From Luteimonas suaedae (GTDB lineage: Bacteria; Pseudomonadota; Gammaproteobacteria; Xanthomonadales; Xanthomonadaceae), in assembly GCF_008312895.1 (NCBI RefSeq), contig NZ_VSSP01000002.1:186001-250000 (forward strand): 64,000 nucleotides of DNA, in the 5' to 3' direction. The position numbers and the translations under genes are program-made. Numbering within the stretch: position 1 is the stretch's first letter; every line of letters starts with the position of its first letter. Below, piece after piece: positions 35,158 through 45,616 of the stretch. The notes below the pieces were generated by a model. The model made no database searches, had not been told where the DNA came from, and was given only the letters and a program-made list of their open reading frames with translations.

Positions 35158-35174
35158 CGTTCTTCCGAAAGCAA

Positions 35175-35202
35175 AAAAGGCCAGAGCGGACTCTGGCCTT
35201 TT
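35175..35202 (-). terminator. rho-independent terminator after ftsH
   Basis: AAAAGGCCAGAG-loop-CTCTGGCCTTTT; on the minus strand the stem is followed by six U, giving a good terminator for ftsH before the folP unit. Confidence 0.9.
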
Positions 35203-35231
35203 CGCGATTGCGCCGCAACCGGATGCCGCGA

Positions 35232-37160
<1,929 letters not shown>

Positions 37161-37333
37161 GGACTTGTCAGCTCTGGAGTTTGTAAATGGTCACGCAACC
37201 GGCACCGCGATAGTACTTTGAACCCACATTGTGGCTGCCATCCGCAGCGAAACCAAGCCGGTCCCGGAGGGTCCGGCCGCGCCATCCATGGCGAGGCGAT
37301 CGCGACTGCAACGGATGCCGGCAAGGCATCTGC

Positions 37334-37960
37334 TCAGCGCGGTCGCTTGCCCTGCGCCAGGGCATAGACTTCCGGCGAACGCTGGCGCGACGCCGACGGC
37401 TTGCGGATCGACACCTTGTCGTAGCGGCGGCGCAGCTCCCGGACGTAGTCGTCGAACCCGACGCCCTGGAACAGCTTGATCAGGAAGGCGCCGCCCGGCC
37501 GCAGGTGGTGATCGGCGAAATCCATCGCCAGTTCGGCCAGATGCATCACCCGCGGCTGATCCACCGCGTCCATGCCACTCTTGTTGGGGGCCATGTCCGA
37601 CAACACAAGGTCGACGGGCGTGTCGCCCAGCAGCGTCTCAAGCTGCGATAAGACCGCATCCTCCCTGAAGTCGCCATGAAGAAACTCCACCCCGGCCAGG
37701 GGCGGCATCTCCAGGATGTCCAGCGCCACCACCCGCCCGCGCTCGCCGAGCGCCTGCCGCACCCACTGCGACCAGCCGCCGGGCGCCGCGCCGAGATCGA
37801 CCACGGTCATGCCGGGTTTCAGCAGGCGGTCGCGGGCAAGCAGCTCCTCCAGCTTGTAGGCGGCACGCGAGCGCATCCCCTCTGCCTGCGCCCGCTTGAC
37901 GAAGGGATCGGAGAAGTGTTCCTTCAGCCAGCGTTGGCTGCTCTTGCTGCGCGAGGCCAT
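37334..37960 (-). CDS. rlmE: 23S rRNA (uridine-2'-O)-methyltransferase RlmE (RrmJ/FtsJ)
   Basis: RlmE methylates U2552 of 23S rRNA late in 50S assembly. The 208-residue product has the SAM motif [26 protein letters not shown] and [11 protein letters not shown], supplying the Lys-Asp-Lys-Glu tetrad with Lys near the N-terminus ([10 protein letters not shown]). The ATG at 37960 opens the family sequence; a further one 21 bases upstream is less likely. Divergent from yhbY, the arrangement seen in many gammaproteobacteria. Confidence 0.95.
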   Translation of the reverse strand: MASRSKSSQRWLKEHFSDPFVKRAQAEGMRSRAAYKLEELLARDRLLKPGMTVVDLGAAPGGWSQWVRQALGERGRVVALDILEMPPLAGVEFLHGDFREDAVLSQLETLLGDTPVDLVLSDMAPNKSGMDAVDQPRVMHLAELAMDFADHHLRPGGAFLIKLFQGVGFDDYVRELRRRYDKVSIRKPSASRQRSPEVYALAQGKRPR

Positions 37961-38039
37961 GGGTTCGGGAAGTGCCGGCAAATCAGGAATTTCCGGGGGT
38001 CATGATACTCTGCAACATCCATTCGATCCTTCGCGCCGC

Positions 38040-38345
38040 ATGAGTACCCGCCTGACCGCCTCCCAGTCCCGTTTCCTTCGCGGTCAGGCCCATGGGCTCA
38101 AGGCGATCCTGCAGATCGGCGGCAAGGGACTCACCGACGCGGTGGTCGCCGAGGTCGATAATGCCCTCGAGCACCATGAACTGATCAAGGTCCGGGTGGC
38201 CGCCGGCGACCGCGGCGAGCGCGATGCACTGGTGGACGATCTCGCCGGGCGCAGCGGCGCCGCGCTGGTGCAGCGGATCGGCAATGTCGCGGTGCTCTAC
38301 CGGGCGTCGAAGGACAAGCGCCAGATCGTGCTGCCGAGGGCTTGA
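38040..38345 (+). CDS. yhbY: YhbY family RNA-binding protein (CRM domain)
   Basis: YhbY binds pre-50S ribosomal particles through a CRM domain. The 101-residue product has QSRFLRGQAHGLKAILQIGG and the GxxG-type loop GGKGLTDAVVAEV, then LIKVRVAAGDRGERD. The ATG at 38040 lies just inside the divergent gap to rlmE (79 bases), so both may share one regulatory region, and both act on the large ribosomal subunit. Confidence 0.93.
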   Translation: MSTRLTASQSRFLRGQAHGLKAILQIGGKGLTDAVVAEVDNALEHHELIKVRVAAGDRGERDALVDDLAGRSGAALVQRIGNVAVLYRASKDKRQIVLPRA

Positions 38346-38346
38346 A

Positions 38347-38546
38347 GAGCCGGGAATCGGGATTCGAGAATCGGGAATCGGCAAAGCGGAAGCCCGGTGC
38401 TCGTCATCCCGCCGGCCTTCAGCCGAACGGCTGGTCAAGCCGGGATCGCGCTTCCCTGCAGCATCCGAGACCGGCGGCAAGATCGAAATGGATCCGGACA
38501 CTTGCGCTCTGGCACGACGCTTCAATCTCTTCCCGATTCCCGGCTC
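38347..38546. repeat. 200-base intergenic element with 16-base inverted ends
   Basis: GAGCCGGGAATCGGGA at 38347-38362 is exactly mirrored by TCCCGATTCCCGGCTC at 38531-38546. These ends fill the gap from the yhbY stop to the ATG of the next gene exactly. The left end continues into four heptamers (GGGAATC type, 38352-38381), and the centre holds a diverged piece of the CGTCATCCCG repeat. Confidence 0.75.
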
Positions 38547-38951
38547 ATGCAGTTCAACCTTGAAAAACTCGACTTCGATTACTTTCTCCGTGGCGCCGAT
38601 GCGGCCTCGGCGCTGGTGAACGAACGGCAACTGCGCGCGAGCTTCGTCATCGCCCCCGATGCACTGGTCGAGGATTGGCCGGTGCAGGACGTGACCGCGA
38701 TGGCACCGGCCGACCTGGACCCGCTGCTGGCACTGTCGCCCGAGGTCGTGGTGCTCGGCACCGGCGACAGGCAGGCCTTTCCGCCGGCAGAGGTGATGGC
38801 CGCGTGCCTGTCGCGGGGCATCGGGCTGGAAAGCATGACCAATGCCGCCGCCGCGCGGACCTATCAGGTGCTCGCCGGCGAGGGACGACGGGTGGTGGCC
38901 GGGTTCGTGCTCGAAGGCCGGGATTCTGGAGCCGGCACCAGGAATCCGTAA
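38547..38951 (+). CDS. Mth938-like domain protein (DUF498)
   Basis: The 134-residue product has the family layout: an N-terminal strand pair, LRASFVIAPDALVEDWPV, then SPEVVVLGTGDRQAFPP and GIGLESMTNAAAARTYQVLAGEGR, typical of the Mth938/Xcc1710 fold. Function is unknown; the family is related to NDUFAF3, a complex I assembly factor. The ATG lies against the end of an inverted repeat, leaving no room for a conventional ribosome-binding site outside it; the C-terminal tail DSGAGTRNP is encoded by GGGATTC/GGAATCC-type repeat sequence. Confidence 0.8.
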   Translation: MQFNLEKLDFDYFLRGADAASALVNERQLRASFVIAPDALVEDWPVQDVTAMAPADLDPLLALSPEVVVLGTGDRQAFPPAEVMAACLSRGIGLESMTNAAAARTYQVLAGEGRRVVAGFVLEGRDSGAGTRNP

Positions 38952-39176
38952 GCGCGAGGCCCGCTTCCGATCGGGTACCACGCACTCCTACTATCTCGCT
39001 TTCGACGCCTGCCTTGCCCCGAGGCCGTCTCAGCGATCGAGGAGATTCGGCAGCGGATCGATGGGCTTTGCTATGACCGCCGAACCGGGGGCGGCTTGCA
39101 GCCCACAGAACGGCGCTCCTGTGAGCCCGGCGCGCGCTGCGCTGGAATCCCGCTCCGGCAGCCAATAGCCAGCAGA

Positions 39177-39920
39177 CTATCGGCGCGGCAGATAGGCGAG
39201 CGGATCGACGGGCTTGCCGTTGTGGCGGATCTCGAAGTGCAGCATGTCGCGGGCGGTGCCGCTGCGGCCCATCTCGGCGATCTGCTGGCCGCTGCGCACG
39301 CGCTCGCCCTCGTTGACCAGCCGTGCGCGGTTGTGGCCGTAGGCGGACAGCCACTGGTCGTCGTGCTTGACGATGATCAGCTCGCCGTAGCCGACCAGGC
39401 CGGAGCCGGAGTACACGACCACGCCGTCGCCCGCGGCCCGGACCGGCTGGCCGCCGTTGCCGGCAATGCCGATGCCCTGCTTGGTCGGGTCGCCGTTGGC
39501 GAAACGGGTGATGATCTGGCCGTCCGCGGGCCAGCGCCAGGCCACGGAACTGCGTGCCGGGGCGGTCGTAGGCGATGTCGGCTGCGCCGGAGGCGGCGTC
39601 GAGCCAGTGGCCGGCGGGCGCGTGGGCGTGGTGGTGGCGGTGCGGGCGCCGGAGCCACTCGGATAGAGGCGCAGCCGCTGGCCCGGATAGATCGTGTACG
39701 GCGGCGAGATGCTGTTCCATGTCGCCAGGTCGAGCGGGCTGATGCCGTTGTCGATGGCCAGGCCGTACAGGGTGTCGCCGCGTTTGACGGTCACCGTCTG
39801 CCCCGGCTTGGGCGTCGATGCGCCCGCCTGCGGCACGCGCGTGCCGCTTTCCCGGATCACCCGGCTGCTGCCGCAGGCACTCAGCAGCACGAGCGCCACC
39901 AGTACGATTGCCATCCTCAT
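39177..39920 (-). CDS. nlpD: murein hydrolase activator NlpD
   Basis: NlpD is an outer-membrane lipoprotein that activates the amidase AmiC during cell separation. The 247-residue product has a lipobox LLSAC (Cys16), a LysM domain (about residues 42-86: VKRGDTLYGLAIDNG) and a C-terminal LytM/M23 domain (about 145-245). The M23 zinc residues are missing: GIGIAG replaces HxGxD and DMLHFEIR lacks the first His of HxH, which fits an activator and not a peptidase. Its ATG overlaps the stop of the gene upstream. No rpoS follows it. Confidence 0.93.
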   Translation of the reverse strand: MRMAIVLVALVLLSACGSSRVIRESGTRVPQAGASTPKPGQTVTVKRGDTLYGLAIDNGISPLDLATWNSISPPYTIYPGQRLRLYPSGSGARTATTTPTRPPATGSTPPPAQPTSPTTAPARSSVAWRWPADGQIITRFANGDPTKQGIGIAGNGGQPVRAAGDGVVVYSGSGLVGYGELIIVKHDDQWLSAYGHNRARLVNEGERVRSGQQIAEMGRSGTARDMLHFEIRHNGKPVDPLAYLPRR

Positions 39921-40501
39921 CCGCGCAACTCCATCCACACCAGTCCGACGATCACGATCGCGGCCACCGCCCATCCCAGCAGTTCCACGTAGCGCCGCAG
40001 CACGCGCTCCAGCCGCTCCCCGCCCCACGCGATCAGGCCGGCAACGAGGAAGAAGCGTGCACCACGGCCGATGAAGGAACCCAGTACGAAGGGGACCAGG
40101 CCGATGCCGGTGGCGCCCGATGCGATCGTGAACACCTTGTATGGAATCGGCGTGAACGCCGCAAGGAACACGAACCAGAATCCGTAGCGCAGGAACATGT
40201 CCTGGACGCGGCGGAACGGCTCGTCCCAACCCATCGTCTGCATCCACGGCCAGATCGCCTCGAGCGCGAAATGGCCCAGCGCATAGCCGAGCAGCCCGCC
40301 GACCACCGAGGCCAGCGTGCACATCAGCGCCAGGCGCCACCATGCCCGCGGCTGCGCCAGTGACATCGGCGCCAGCATCACGTCCGGCGGCACCGGAAAG
40401 AACACCGACTCCGCAGCGCTCAGCGCCACGAGATAGCGCGGCGCATGATGGTGCCGCGCCCAGACCAGGCAGCGGTCGTAGATCGCTCCGAACAGGCGCA
40501 T
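39917..40501 (-). CDS. DedA/VTT-domain membrane protein (YqaA-like)
   Basis: The 194-residue product has about five helices and the VTT/SNARE-associated motif pattern (PVPPDVMLAPMSLAQ, ASVVGGLLGYALGHF, FTPIPYKVFTIASGATG). DedA relatives help recycle undecaprenyl phosphate or maintain membrane potential; the role here is inferred. It lies between pcm and nlpD, with ATGA overlaps on both sides, a known Xanthomonadaceae order. Confidence 0.88.
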   Translation of the reverse strand: MRLFGAIYDRCLVWARHHHAPRYLVALSAAESVFFPVPPDVMLAPMSLAQPRAWWRLALMCTLASVVGGLLGYALGHFALEAIWPWMQTMGWDEPFRRVQDMFLRYGFWFVFLAAFTPIPYKVFTIASGATGIGLVPFVLGSFIGRGARFFLVAGLIAWGGERLERVLRRYVELLGWAVAAIVIVGLVWMELRG

Positions 40502-41193
40502 CAGTCGATCAATCCCGACAGCAGCGGCACGAACACCACCGGCGCCAGCTCGGTACGCTCGATCGCGCCGTCGGCGCCCTTGCGCAGCCGGACAAGGACC
40601 TGTCCGCCGCCGCCGCCGACCGGCGCCACCAGGACGCCTCCCGGCGCAAGCTGGTCGGTCAACGCCTCGACCAGCGCGGGCGCCGCCGCGGTCACCAGGA
40701 TGCCGTCGAAGGGGCCGTTCCCGGACCAGCCGATGCGGCCGTCGTCGTGCTTGCTGCGCACGTTCAGGCCCAGCGCGCGGAACCGCTTGCGCGCCACCCG
40801 CAGCAGTTCGCCGATGCGCTCGACGGTGTGCACCTCCAGCCCCAGCGCGGCGAGGATCGCGGCCTGGTAGCCGGACCCGGTGCCGATCTCGAGCACCCGC
40901 ACCGGCGCGGCGGCGGACGGCAGCCCCGCCAGCAGCGTTTCGGTCATCTTCGCCACCACCCACGGCTGCGAGATGGTCTGGCCGTGGCCGATCGGCAGCG
41001 CGGTGTCCTCGTAGGCGCGGGTGGCCAGCGCCTCGTCGACGAACAGGTGCCGCGGCACGGTGCGGATGGCGTTGAGCACGCGCTCGTCGGCGATGCCATT
41101 GCCGCGCAGGCGCTCGATCAGGCGGTCGCGCACCCGCTGCGAGGTCATGCCGACGCCGATCGCCTCGGGCTGCAGCCGCAGGCGCGGCGTCAT
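40501..41193 (-). CDS. pcm: protein-L-isoaspartate O-methyltransferase
   Basis: Pcm repairs isoaspartyl residues in aged proteins using SAM. The 230-residue product has [19 protein letters not shown], the SAM motif [16 protein letters not shown] and later [13 protein letters not shown]. The ATG at 41193 overlaps the surE stop (ATGA); its own stop overlaps the next start. The N-terminal 20 residues are a short extension before [10 protein letters not shown], which could be an alternative start. Confidence 0.94.
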   Translation of the reverse strand: MTPRLRLQPEAIGVGMTSQRVRDRLIERLRGNGIADERVLNAIRTVPRHLFVDEALATRAYEDTALPIGHGQTISQPWVVAKMTETLLAGLPSAAAPVRVLEIGTGSGYQAAILAALGLEVHTVERIGELLRVARKRFRALGLNVRSKHDDGRIGWSGNGPFDGILVTAAAPALVEALTDQLAPGGVLVAPVGGGGGQVLVRLRKGADGAIERTELAPVVFVPLLSGLID

Positions 41194-41972
41194 GCGCGCG
41201 CCTCCCGCAGCTCGCCCGCCAGGCCATCGACCCAGCTGGCGACCTGTTCGAGCGCCTGGTAGCGGGTCAGGTCGACGTGGATCGGGGTGATCGCGATGGC
41301 GCCGTTGCGGACGGCGTGGAAGTCGGTGCCGGGCCCGGCGTCGAGCTCGGGACCGGCCGGGCCGATCCACCACCAGGTCCTGCCGCGCGGGTCCTCCAGC
41401 GGCACGCACGGCTCGGCGCGGTGGCGGTTGCCCAGCCGGGTGACCTCGAAGCCGGAAATCTCGCTCCACGGCCGGTCCGGGACGTTGACGTTGAGGATGG
41501 TGTCGGCGGGCAGCGGATCGGCGCCGAGCCGCTCGACGATCTCGACCGCGGCGCGCGCCGCGGTCTCGTAATGGCGGCCCACGTGTGCGGCGGTGACCAG
41601 CGACATCGCCACCGCCGGCAGCCCGAGGAAGCGGCCCTCCATGGCGGCGGCGACGGTGCCCGAATAGATCACGTCGTCGCCCAGGTTGGCGGTGTTGTTG
41701 ATGCCGGAGACGACGAGGTCCGGTTCGCGTTCCAGCATGCCGGTGATCGCGACATGCACGCAGTCGGTCGGCGTGCCGTGCACGCGCCAGGTGCTGTCGT
41801 CGACCTGCACGACGCGCAGCGGCATGTCCAGGGTGAGCGAGTTGCTGGCGCCGGAGCGGTCGCGGTCGGGAGCGACGATCAACACCTCGTGGCCGGCCTC
41901 ACGCAGGCCTTCGGCGAGAATCCGGATGCCGGGTGCATCCACGCCGTCGTCGTTGCTCACCAGTATGCGCAT
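41190..41972 (-). CDS. surE: 5'/3'-nucleotidase SurE
   Basis: SurE is a metal-dependent nucleotide monophosphatase linked to stationary-phase survival. The 260-residue product has [13 protein letters not shown] (metal-binding Asp8 and Asp9), RSGASNSLT and [20 protein letters not shown]. It is first in surE-pcm-dedA-nlpD and diverges from the LuxR gene across 111 bases. Confidence 0.96.
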   Translation of the reverse strand: MRILVSNDDGVDAPGIRILAEGLREAGHEVLIVAPDRDRSGASNSLTLDMPLRVVQVDDSTWRVHGTPTDCVHVAITGMLEREPDLVVSGINNTANLGDDVIYSGTVAAAMEGRFLGLPAVAMSLVTAAHVGRHYETAARAAVEIVERLGADPLPADTILNVNVPDRPWSEISGFEVTRLGNRHRAEPCVPLEDPRGRTWWWIGPAGPELDAGPGTDFHAVRNGAIAITPIHVDLTRYQALEQVASWVDGLAGELREARA

Positions 41973-42083
41973 GGAAGATGGGTCGCGAAATGCGACCATC
42001 ATAGCCGAAGCGCCAAGCCTTCCGCCTGCGCGGGGCGGCGACAAGGCATAGAATCCCGATGCTCATCGCAACGGAGATCCGCC

Positions 42084-42827
42084 GTGCACGACTGGGACCA
42101 CGTCGAACGCGTGCTGTCGGTCAACACGCTGCAGGAACTGCGGTCGGAAACCGCCGGTTTCGCTCGCCGGCTGGGGTTCGATCACCACGGCTACGCGGTC
42201 AAGTTCCAGGACGGCGACGGACCCGGCGAGGCCGCCTACCACGCCTTCCACGACTACCGGAACGAGTGGGGCCGCAGCTACGAAGCGCTACGCGATCCGC
42301 AGGTCGCTGCGCTCGACGCCCGCGTGGGGCTCGCACGCTGCGGGCTCCCGGCCGCTTCCTGGAACAGACGCGGCCAGTTCGCCTACGCACCGCCGCGCCC
42401 CCTGTTCAGACGTGCGCACCAGCAGGTACGCGCTGCGGGCGATTTCGGAATCAGCGCCGGCGTCACCATTCCCTGCTTTTTGCGCGGCACGGACTGGGCG
42501 TTCATGACGTTCTCCACCGACGGTACCCAGGACCTGCGCGAACTCGACCCCCTGGTCGGCCCCTCGGTGCATTTCGTAAGCGCCTTGCAGGTGGCCGTGG
42601 ATCGGCTGCTGCGCAGGCCCGCCCCGCATCCGAAGCTCAGCCGGCGCGAACGCGAGGTGCTGCGGTGGTCGGCGATTGGAAAGACCTCCTGGGAAATCTC
42701 GCTGATCCTTGGCATCAGCGAGCGGACCGTCAATTTCCATGTCCAGGGCGCCTGCCGCAAGTTGCAGGCCCAGGGCCGCCGGGCAGCATGCGCCCGGGCC
42801 GTCGCGCTGGGACTGATCTCCCTCTAG
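42084..42827 (+). CDS. LuxR-family regulator with autoinducer-binding domain (LuxR solo)
   Basis: The 247-residue product has an N-terminal autoinducer-binding domain (about residues 15-165) and a C-terminal GerE-type helix-turn-helix (about 180-240: LSRREREVLRWSAIGKTSWE). The start is a GTG at 42084 with GGAG seven bases upstream. In the ligand region WxxxY is present (WGRSY), but the Asp-Pro pair expected nine residues later is displaced or replaced by LDARV, so the ligand may not be a standard acyl-homoserine lactone. No luxI is nearby, so it is a solo. A dyad like a lux box is at 42910-42929. Confidence 0.87.
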   Translation: MHDWDHVERVLSVNTLQELRSETAGFARRLGFDHHGYAVKFQDGDGPGEAAYHAFHDYRNEWGRSYEALRDPQVAALDARVGLARCGLPAASWNRRGQFAYAPPRPLFRRAHQQVRAAGDFGISAGVTIPCFLRGTDWAFMTFSTDGTQDLRELDPLVGPSVHFVSALQVAVDRLLRRPAPHPKLSRREREVLRWSAIGKTSWEISLILGISERTVNFHVQGACRKLQAQGRRAACARAVALGLISL

Positions 42828-42909
42828 CGCGATCGGCCGGATGGCCGCCCGTGAGCTGACCGTCCGCGGTTCGCCGTGACCGGAAGATCTCGCTGTCCTG
42901 CGCATTCGT

Positions 42910-42929
42910 CCCTGTCAGAAATGACAGGG
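42910..42929. promoter_or_regulatory. lux-box-like 20-base dyad
   Basis: CCCTGTCAGAAATGACAGGG has perfect 8-base arms around GAAA and the CTGT-N8-ACAG frame of lux boxes. It lies 82 bases after the luxR stop and 168 bases before the Smr gene. CTGT-N8-ACAG is also the frame of some LexA boxes, and as RNA it would fold as a GAAA-capped hairpin, so function is open. Confidence 0.45.
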
Positions 42930-43061
42930 GTCCGCCCCCAGCGCCTTCCCGATATGGTGCACTGGCGGCGTGTGGTGCCCGGTCGGCGCATGGACTGCCC
43001 ATCACCGCGACGCCCATGGACCGGGCGTAGGCATCACACCCCCTTGGAGTTGTCGGCTCCA

Positions 43062-43097
43062 GATCATGGCGCCAGGGAAGGCGCCGGGGGTTTTGTA
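43062..43097 (+). terminator. stem-loop with T-run before Smr gene
   Basis: GGCGCC-AGGGAA-GGCGCC followed by GGGGGTTTTG at about 43069-43096 resembles a terminator of the LuxR transcript. The stem is short (six pairs), and the T-run abuts the ATG at 43097, so it might instead affect translation of the Smr gene. Confidence 0.45.
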
Positions 43098-43648
43098 TGC
43101 TGTCGGTCATGACCACGCGCAAGCCCCCGCCAAACGAGGACGAGGCCGCGCTGTTCCGTGACGCGATCGGCCCGGTGCGCAGGTTGCCGGAAGCGGCGAC
43201 GCCCGCATCCAGGCCGCGCCCGGAGCCGCGACCCCGCATGGCCGAGCGCGATGAACGCGAGGCGCGCGGCGAATTCCACGCCATGCTGGAGGAAGGCCGG
43301 CTCGAAGCCGGCGACAGCCTGCGCTACCGCCGCGACGAGGTGTCGCCGCGGATCCTGCGCCGGCTGGCGCGCGGGCAGTACGCAGTGCAGGACGAACTCG
43401 ACCTGCACAGTGCCGATAGCGCCCAGGCCGAGGCCTGGCTGAAACGCTTCCTGGCCGAGGCGCGGGCGGGCGGCAGTGCCTGCGTGCGGATCGTGCACGG
43501 CAAGGGCCGGCACGGCGAAGGCCTACCGGCGCTGAAGAATCTGGTCGACCGGCTGCTGCGCCGGCGCGCCGACGTGCTGGCGTTTCATTCGGCGCCACCC
43601 GCGCAGGGCGGGACCGGCGCGGTGCTGGTCCTGCTCAGGCCACGCTGA
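43097..43648 (+). CDS. Smr domain protein
   Basis: The 183-residue product has a disordered Arg/Pro/Glu-rich N-terminal half and a C-terminal Smr domain (about residues 95-180) with DELDLHSADSAQAEAWL and VRIVHGKGRHGEGLPALK, the HGxG nicking motif. Proteins like SmrB cut mRNA at collided ribosomes; whether this one does is inference. An alternative ATG is at 43109. It stands between the LuxR solo and converging small lipoprotein gene. Confidence 0.9.
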   Translation: MLSVMTTRKPPPNEDEAALFRDAIGPVRRLPEAATPASRPRPEPRPRMAERDEREARGEFHAMLEEGRLEAGDSLRYRRDEVSPRILRRLARGQYAVQDELDLHSADSAQAEAWLKRFLAEARAGGSACVRIVHGKGRHGEGLPALKNLVDRLLRRRADVLAFHSAPPAQGGTGAVLVLLRPR

Positions 43649-43688
43649 CGACGCCCGGCTCCGCGGAACCGGGCCGTCGTGGCAACGG

Positions 43689-43943
43689 CTACTGCGCCTC
43701 GGAGTCGTCGTTGCGGGCGACGCGCTTGACCGGCGGATTCACCCAACGCACATCGAGCCCGCGCATCCGGGCAGTGCGCTCGACGTAGGCGATATAGGCC
43801 GCGTCGCGTTCGAATATCGCCTGGGTCGGCTGCGATCCCGCGGGTGCCGCGGCACCATATCCGGCACCGCCCTGGGTGCTCGCGCATGCAGCCAGGCCAA
43901 GCGCAAATAATGAAACGATCGTGCAAAGAAGCGGCCTGTTCAT
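43689..43943 (-). CDS. small lipoprotein, function unknown
   Basis: The 84-residue product has a lipoprotein signal ending LAAC (Cys20), a Gly/Ala linker, and a short conserved-looking domain (AIFERDAAYIAYVERTARMR and WVNPPVKRV). I do not recognise a family beyond the lipobox. The ATG at 43943 opens the signal; a further upstream frame adds MGGTV. It converges with the Smr gene across 40 bases. Confidence 0.75.
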   Translation of the reverse strand: MNRPLLCTIVSLFALGLAACASTQGGAGYGAAAPAGSQPTQAIFERDAAYIAYVERTARMRGLDVRWVNPPVKRVARNDDSEAQ

Positions 43944-44057
43944 GACAGTTCCTCCCATGCGTCGCTTTCGGCAGCCACGTTCGTGCGGGTGCCTGAATCC
44001 GGTTATACGCCGCGGAAATCAGGGCTCCAGTGCCGTTGACCGCTTTCCGACGAACGG

Positions 44058-45140
44058 TCAGCCGGCAGGCTGGGCGGCGTTGCGCATCGATCCCAGTTCA
44101 GCCAGCACCGTCGTCGCGTAGGCGCCGGCGGGCAGTTCAAAACCCAGGCGGATGACGTCATCGCCAAGCCACTCCCAAGCCACGGCAGCGGGCCGCAGAC
44201 GGGTGGCGCGGCGCTCCTGGCGCAGACCCGCCGCCTCCAGCCCTTGTCGCAGTGCGGTGGCGTCCTCGCCCTCCATTGCCGCCGTCTCGAGTGCCAGCGC
44301 GGCGGTCGTACTGCGCGGCGCGCCGGTACCCCATAGCGGCGCGCTCGGGTGGATGTCGAACGCCTGCAGCCGCTGCGCGAGCGTCTCGCTCCAGGGCTCG
44401 GGGCCGAACACGCTGCGGCTGCCGTCGAGGATCCACACCTCGCCTTCCAGCCCGCGATTCCAGGAGCCGTCGCGCACGCGCGCCGCGAGCACCCGGTTGA
44501 ACAGCTCCGAGCGCGCCGCCGACAGCAGGTGGGTCCGCTGCTCGCGCCGCATCCGGCGCCCGGCGAACATGGCGAGCGCGGCCTGCAGGTTGCCGCCGTC
44601 GCGGCCGAAGCGCTGCTCGCCGAAATAGTTCGGCACGCCGCTGGCGGCGATCGTCATCAGGCGCGTCTCCACCGCCCGGCGATCGCCCCGCACGTCGCGC
44701 AGCGTCAGCACGAAGCGATTGCCCGCCAGCGCGCCGCGTGGAAGCTTCTTCGCGTGCCGCGCGCGCGCGAGCACGCGCAGCGCCTGGCCCGGGCCGTGCT
44801 CCTCCCGATCCAGCGTCCGGGGTTCGGGCGCCTCGCGCCCGGGCAGGTGCACGCTGAAGCGCTGGCGCGTCAGCGCGTGGCGATCCTTCAATCCCGCGTA
44901 GCCAATCGCGGAGACCGGAACGCCCGCCCAAGCGGCGATCCGCTCGGCGGCGAACGCGGTGTTCATGCCGCGCTTCTCGACCGTCAGCAGCAGATGCTCG
45001 CCGCTGCCGCTGGCCTCGAAGCCGTCGAGTTCCTCGACCTGGAAATCCTCCGGCGTGGCGCGGATCGACGCCGCCAGGACCGGATCGCCCCAGGCGCCCG
45101 GCAGCGCCGCGCCGGAGGCAGTCGACGCGGTCGCGTTCAC
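44058..45140 (-). CDS. truD: tRNA pseudouridine(13) synthase TruD
   Basis: TruD makes pseudouridine 13 in tRNA-Glu. The 360-residue product has [16 protein letters not shown], the catalytic [14 protein letters not shown] with its Asp, and [14 protein letters not shown]. It starts at a GTG (45140) that overlaps the ispF stop as GTGA; no ATG is available near. Last gene of the pyrG-to-truD series. Confidence 0.95.
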   Translation of the reverse strand: MNATASTASGAALPGAWGDPVLAASIRATPEDFQVEELDGFEASGSGEHLLLTVEKRGMNTAFAAERIAAWAGVPVSAIGYAGLKDRHALTRQRFSVHLPGREAPEPRTLDREEHGPGQALRVLARARHAKKLPRGALAGNRFVLTLRDVRGDRRAVETRLMTIAASGVPNYFGEQRFGRDGGNLQAALAMFAGRRMRREQRTHLLSAARSELFNRVLAARVRDGSWNRGLEGEVWILDGSRSVFGPEPWSETLAQRLQAFDIHPSAPLWGTGAPRSTTAALALETAAMEGEDATALRQGLEAAGLRQERRATRLRPAAVAWEWLGDDVIRLGFELPAGAYATTVLAELGSMRNAAQPAG

Positions 45141-45616
45141 GCCGCGACCAGCAGGCACACCGCCTGCGCGGCGATGCCCTCGCCGCGCCCGGTGAAGCCG
45201 AGGCGCTCGCTGGTGGTGGCCTTGACGCTGATCGCCCCGGCATCGACGCCGAGGTCGCTCGCGATCGCCTCCCGCATCGCCTGCGCGTGCGGGCCGATCT
45301 TCGGCCGCTCGCAGACCACGGTGAGGTCGGCATTGCCGAGGCGCCAGCCGCGCCCGGCGATCAGCGCCTGGCAATGCCGCAACAACACACGGCTGTCGGC
45401 GCCCTTCCACTGCGGGTCCGACGGCGGAAAGTGCGTGCCGATGTCCCCCAGGGCCAACGCCCCAAGCATCGCGTCGCACAGCGCATGCAATGCCACGTCG
45501 CCGTCGCTGTGGGCGAGCACGCCGCGTTCATGGGCGATGCGCACGCCGCCGATCATGACGTGATCGCCCTCGCCGAAGGCATGGACGTCGTAGCCGTGGC
45601 CAATGCGGATGTTCAT
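45137..45616 (-). CDS. ispF: 2-C-methyl-D-erythritol 2,4-cyclodiphosphate synthase
   Basis: IspF closes the cyclic diphosphate in the MEP isoprenoid pathway. The 159-residue product has the zinc ligands GHGYDVHAF (Asp10, His12) and [13 protein letters not shown], then [12 protein letters not shown] and [16 protein letters not shown]. Overlaps ispD upstream (ATGA) and truD downstream (GTGA). Confidence 0.97.
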   Translation of the reverse strand: MNIRIGHGYDVHAFGEGDHVMIGGVRIAHERGVLAHSDGDVALHALCDAMLGALALGDIGTHFPPSDPQWKGADSRVLLRHCQALIAGRGWRLGNADLTVVCERPKIGPHAQAMREAIASDLGVDAGAISVKATTSERLGFTGRGEGIAAQAVCLLVAA

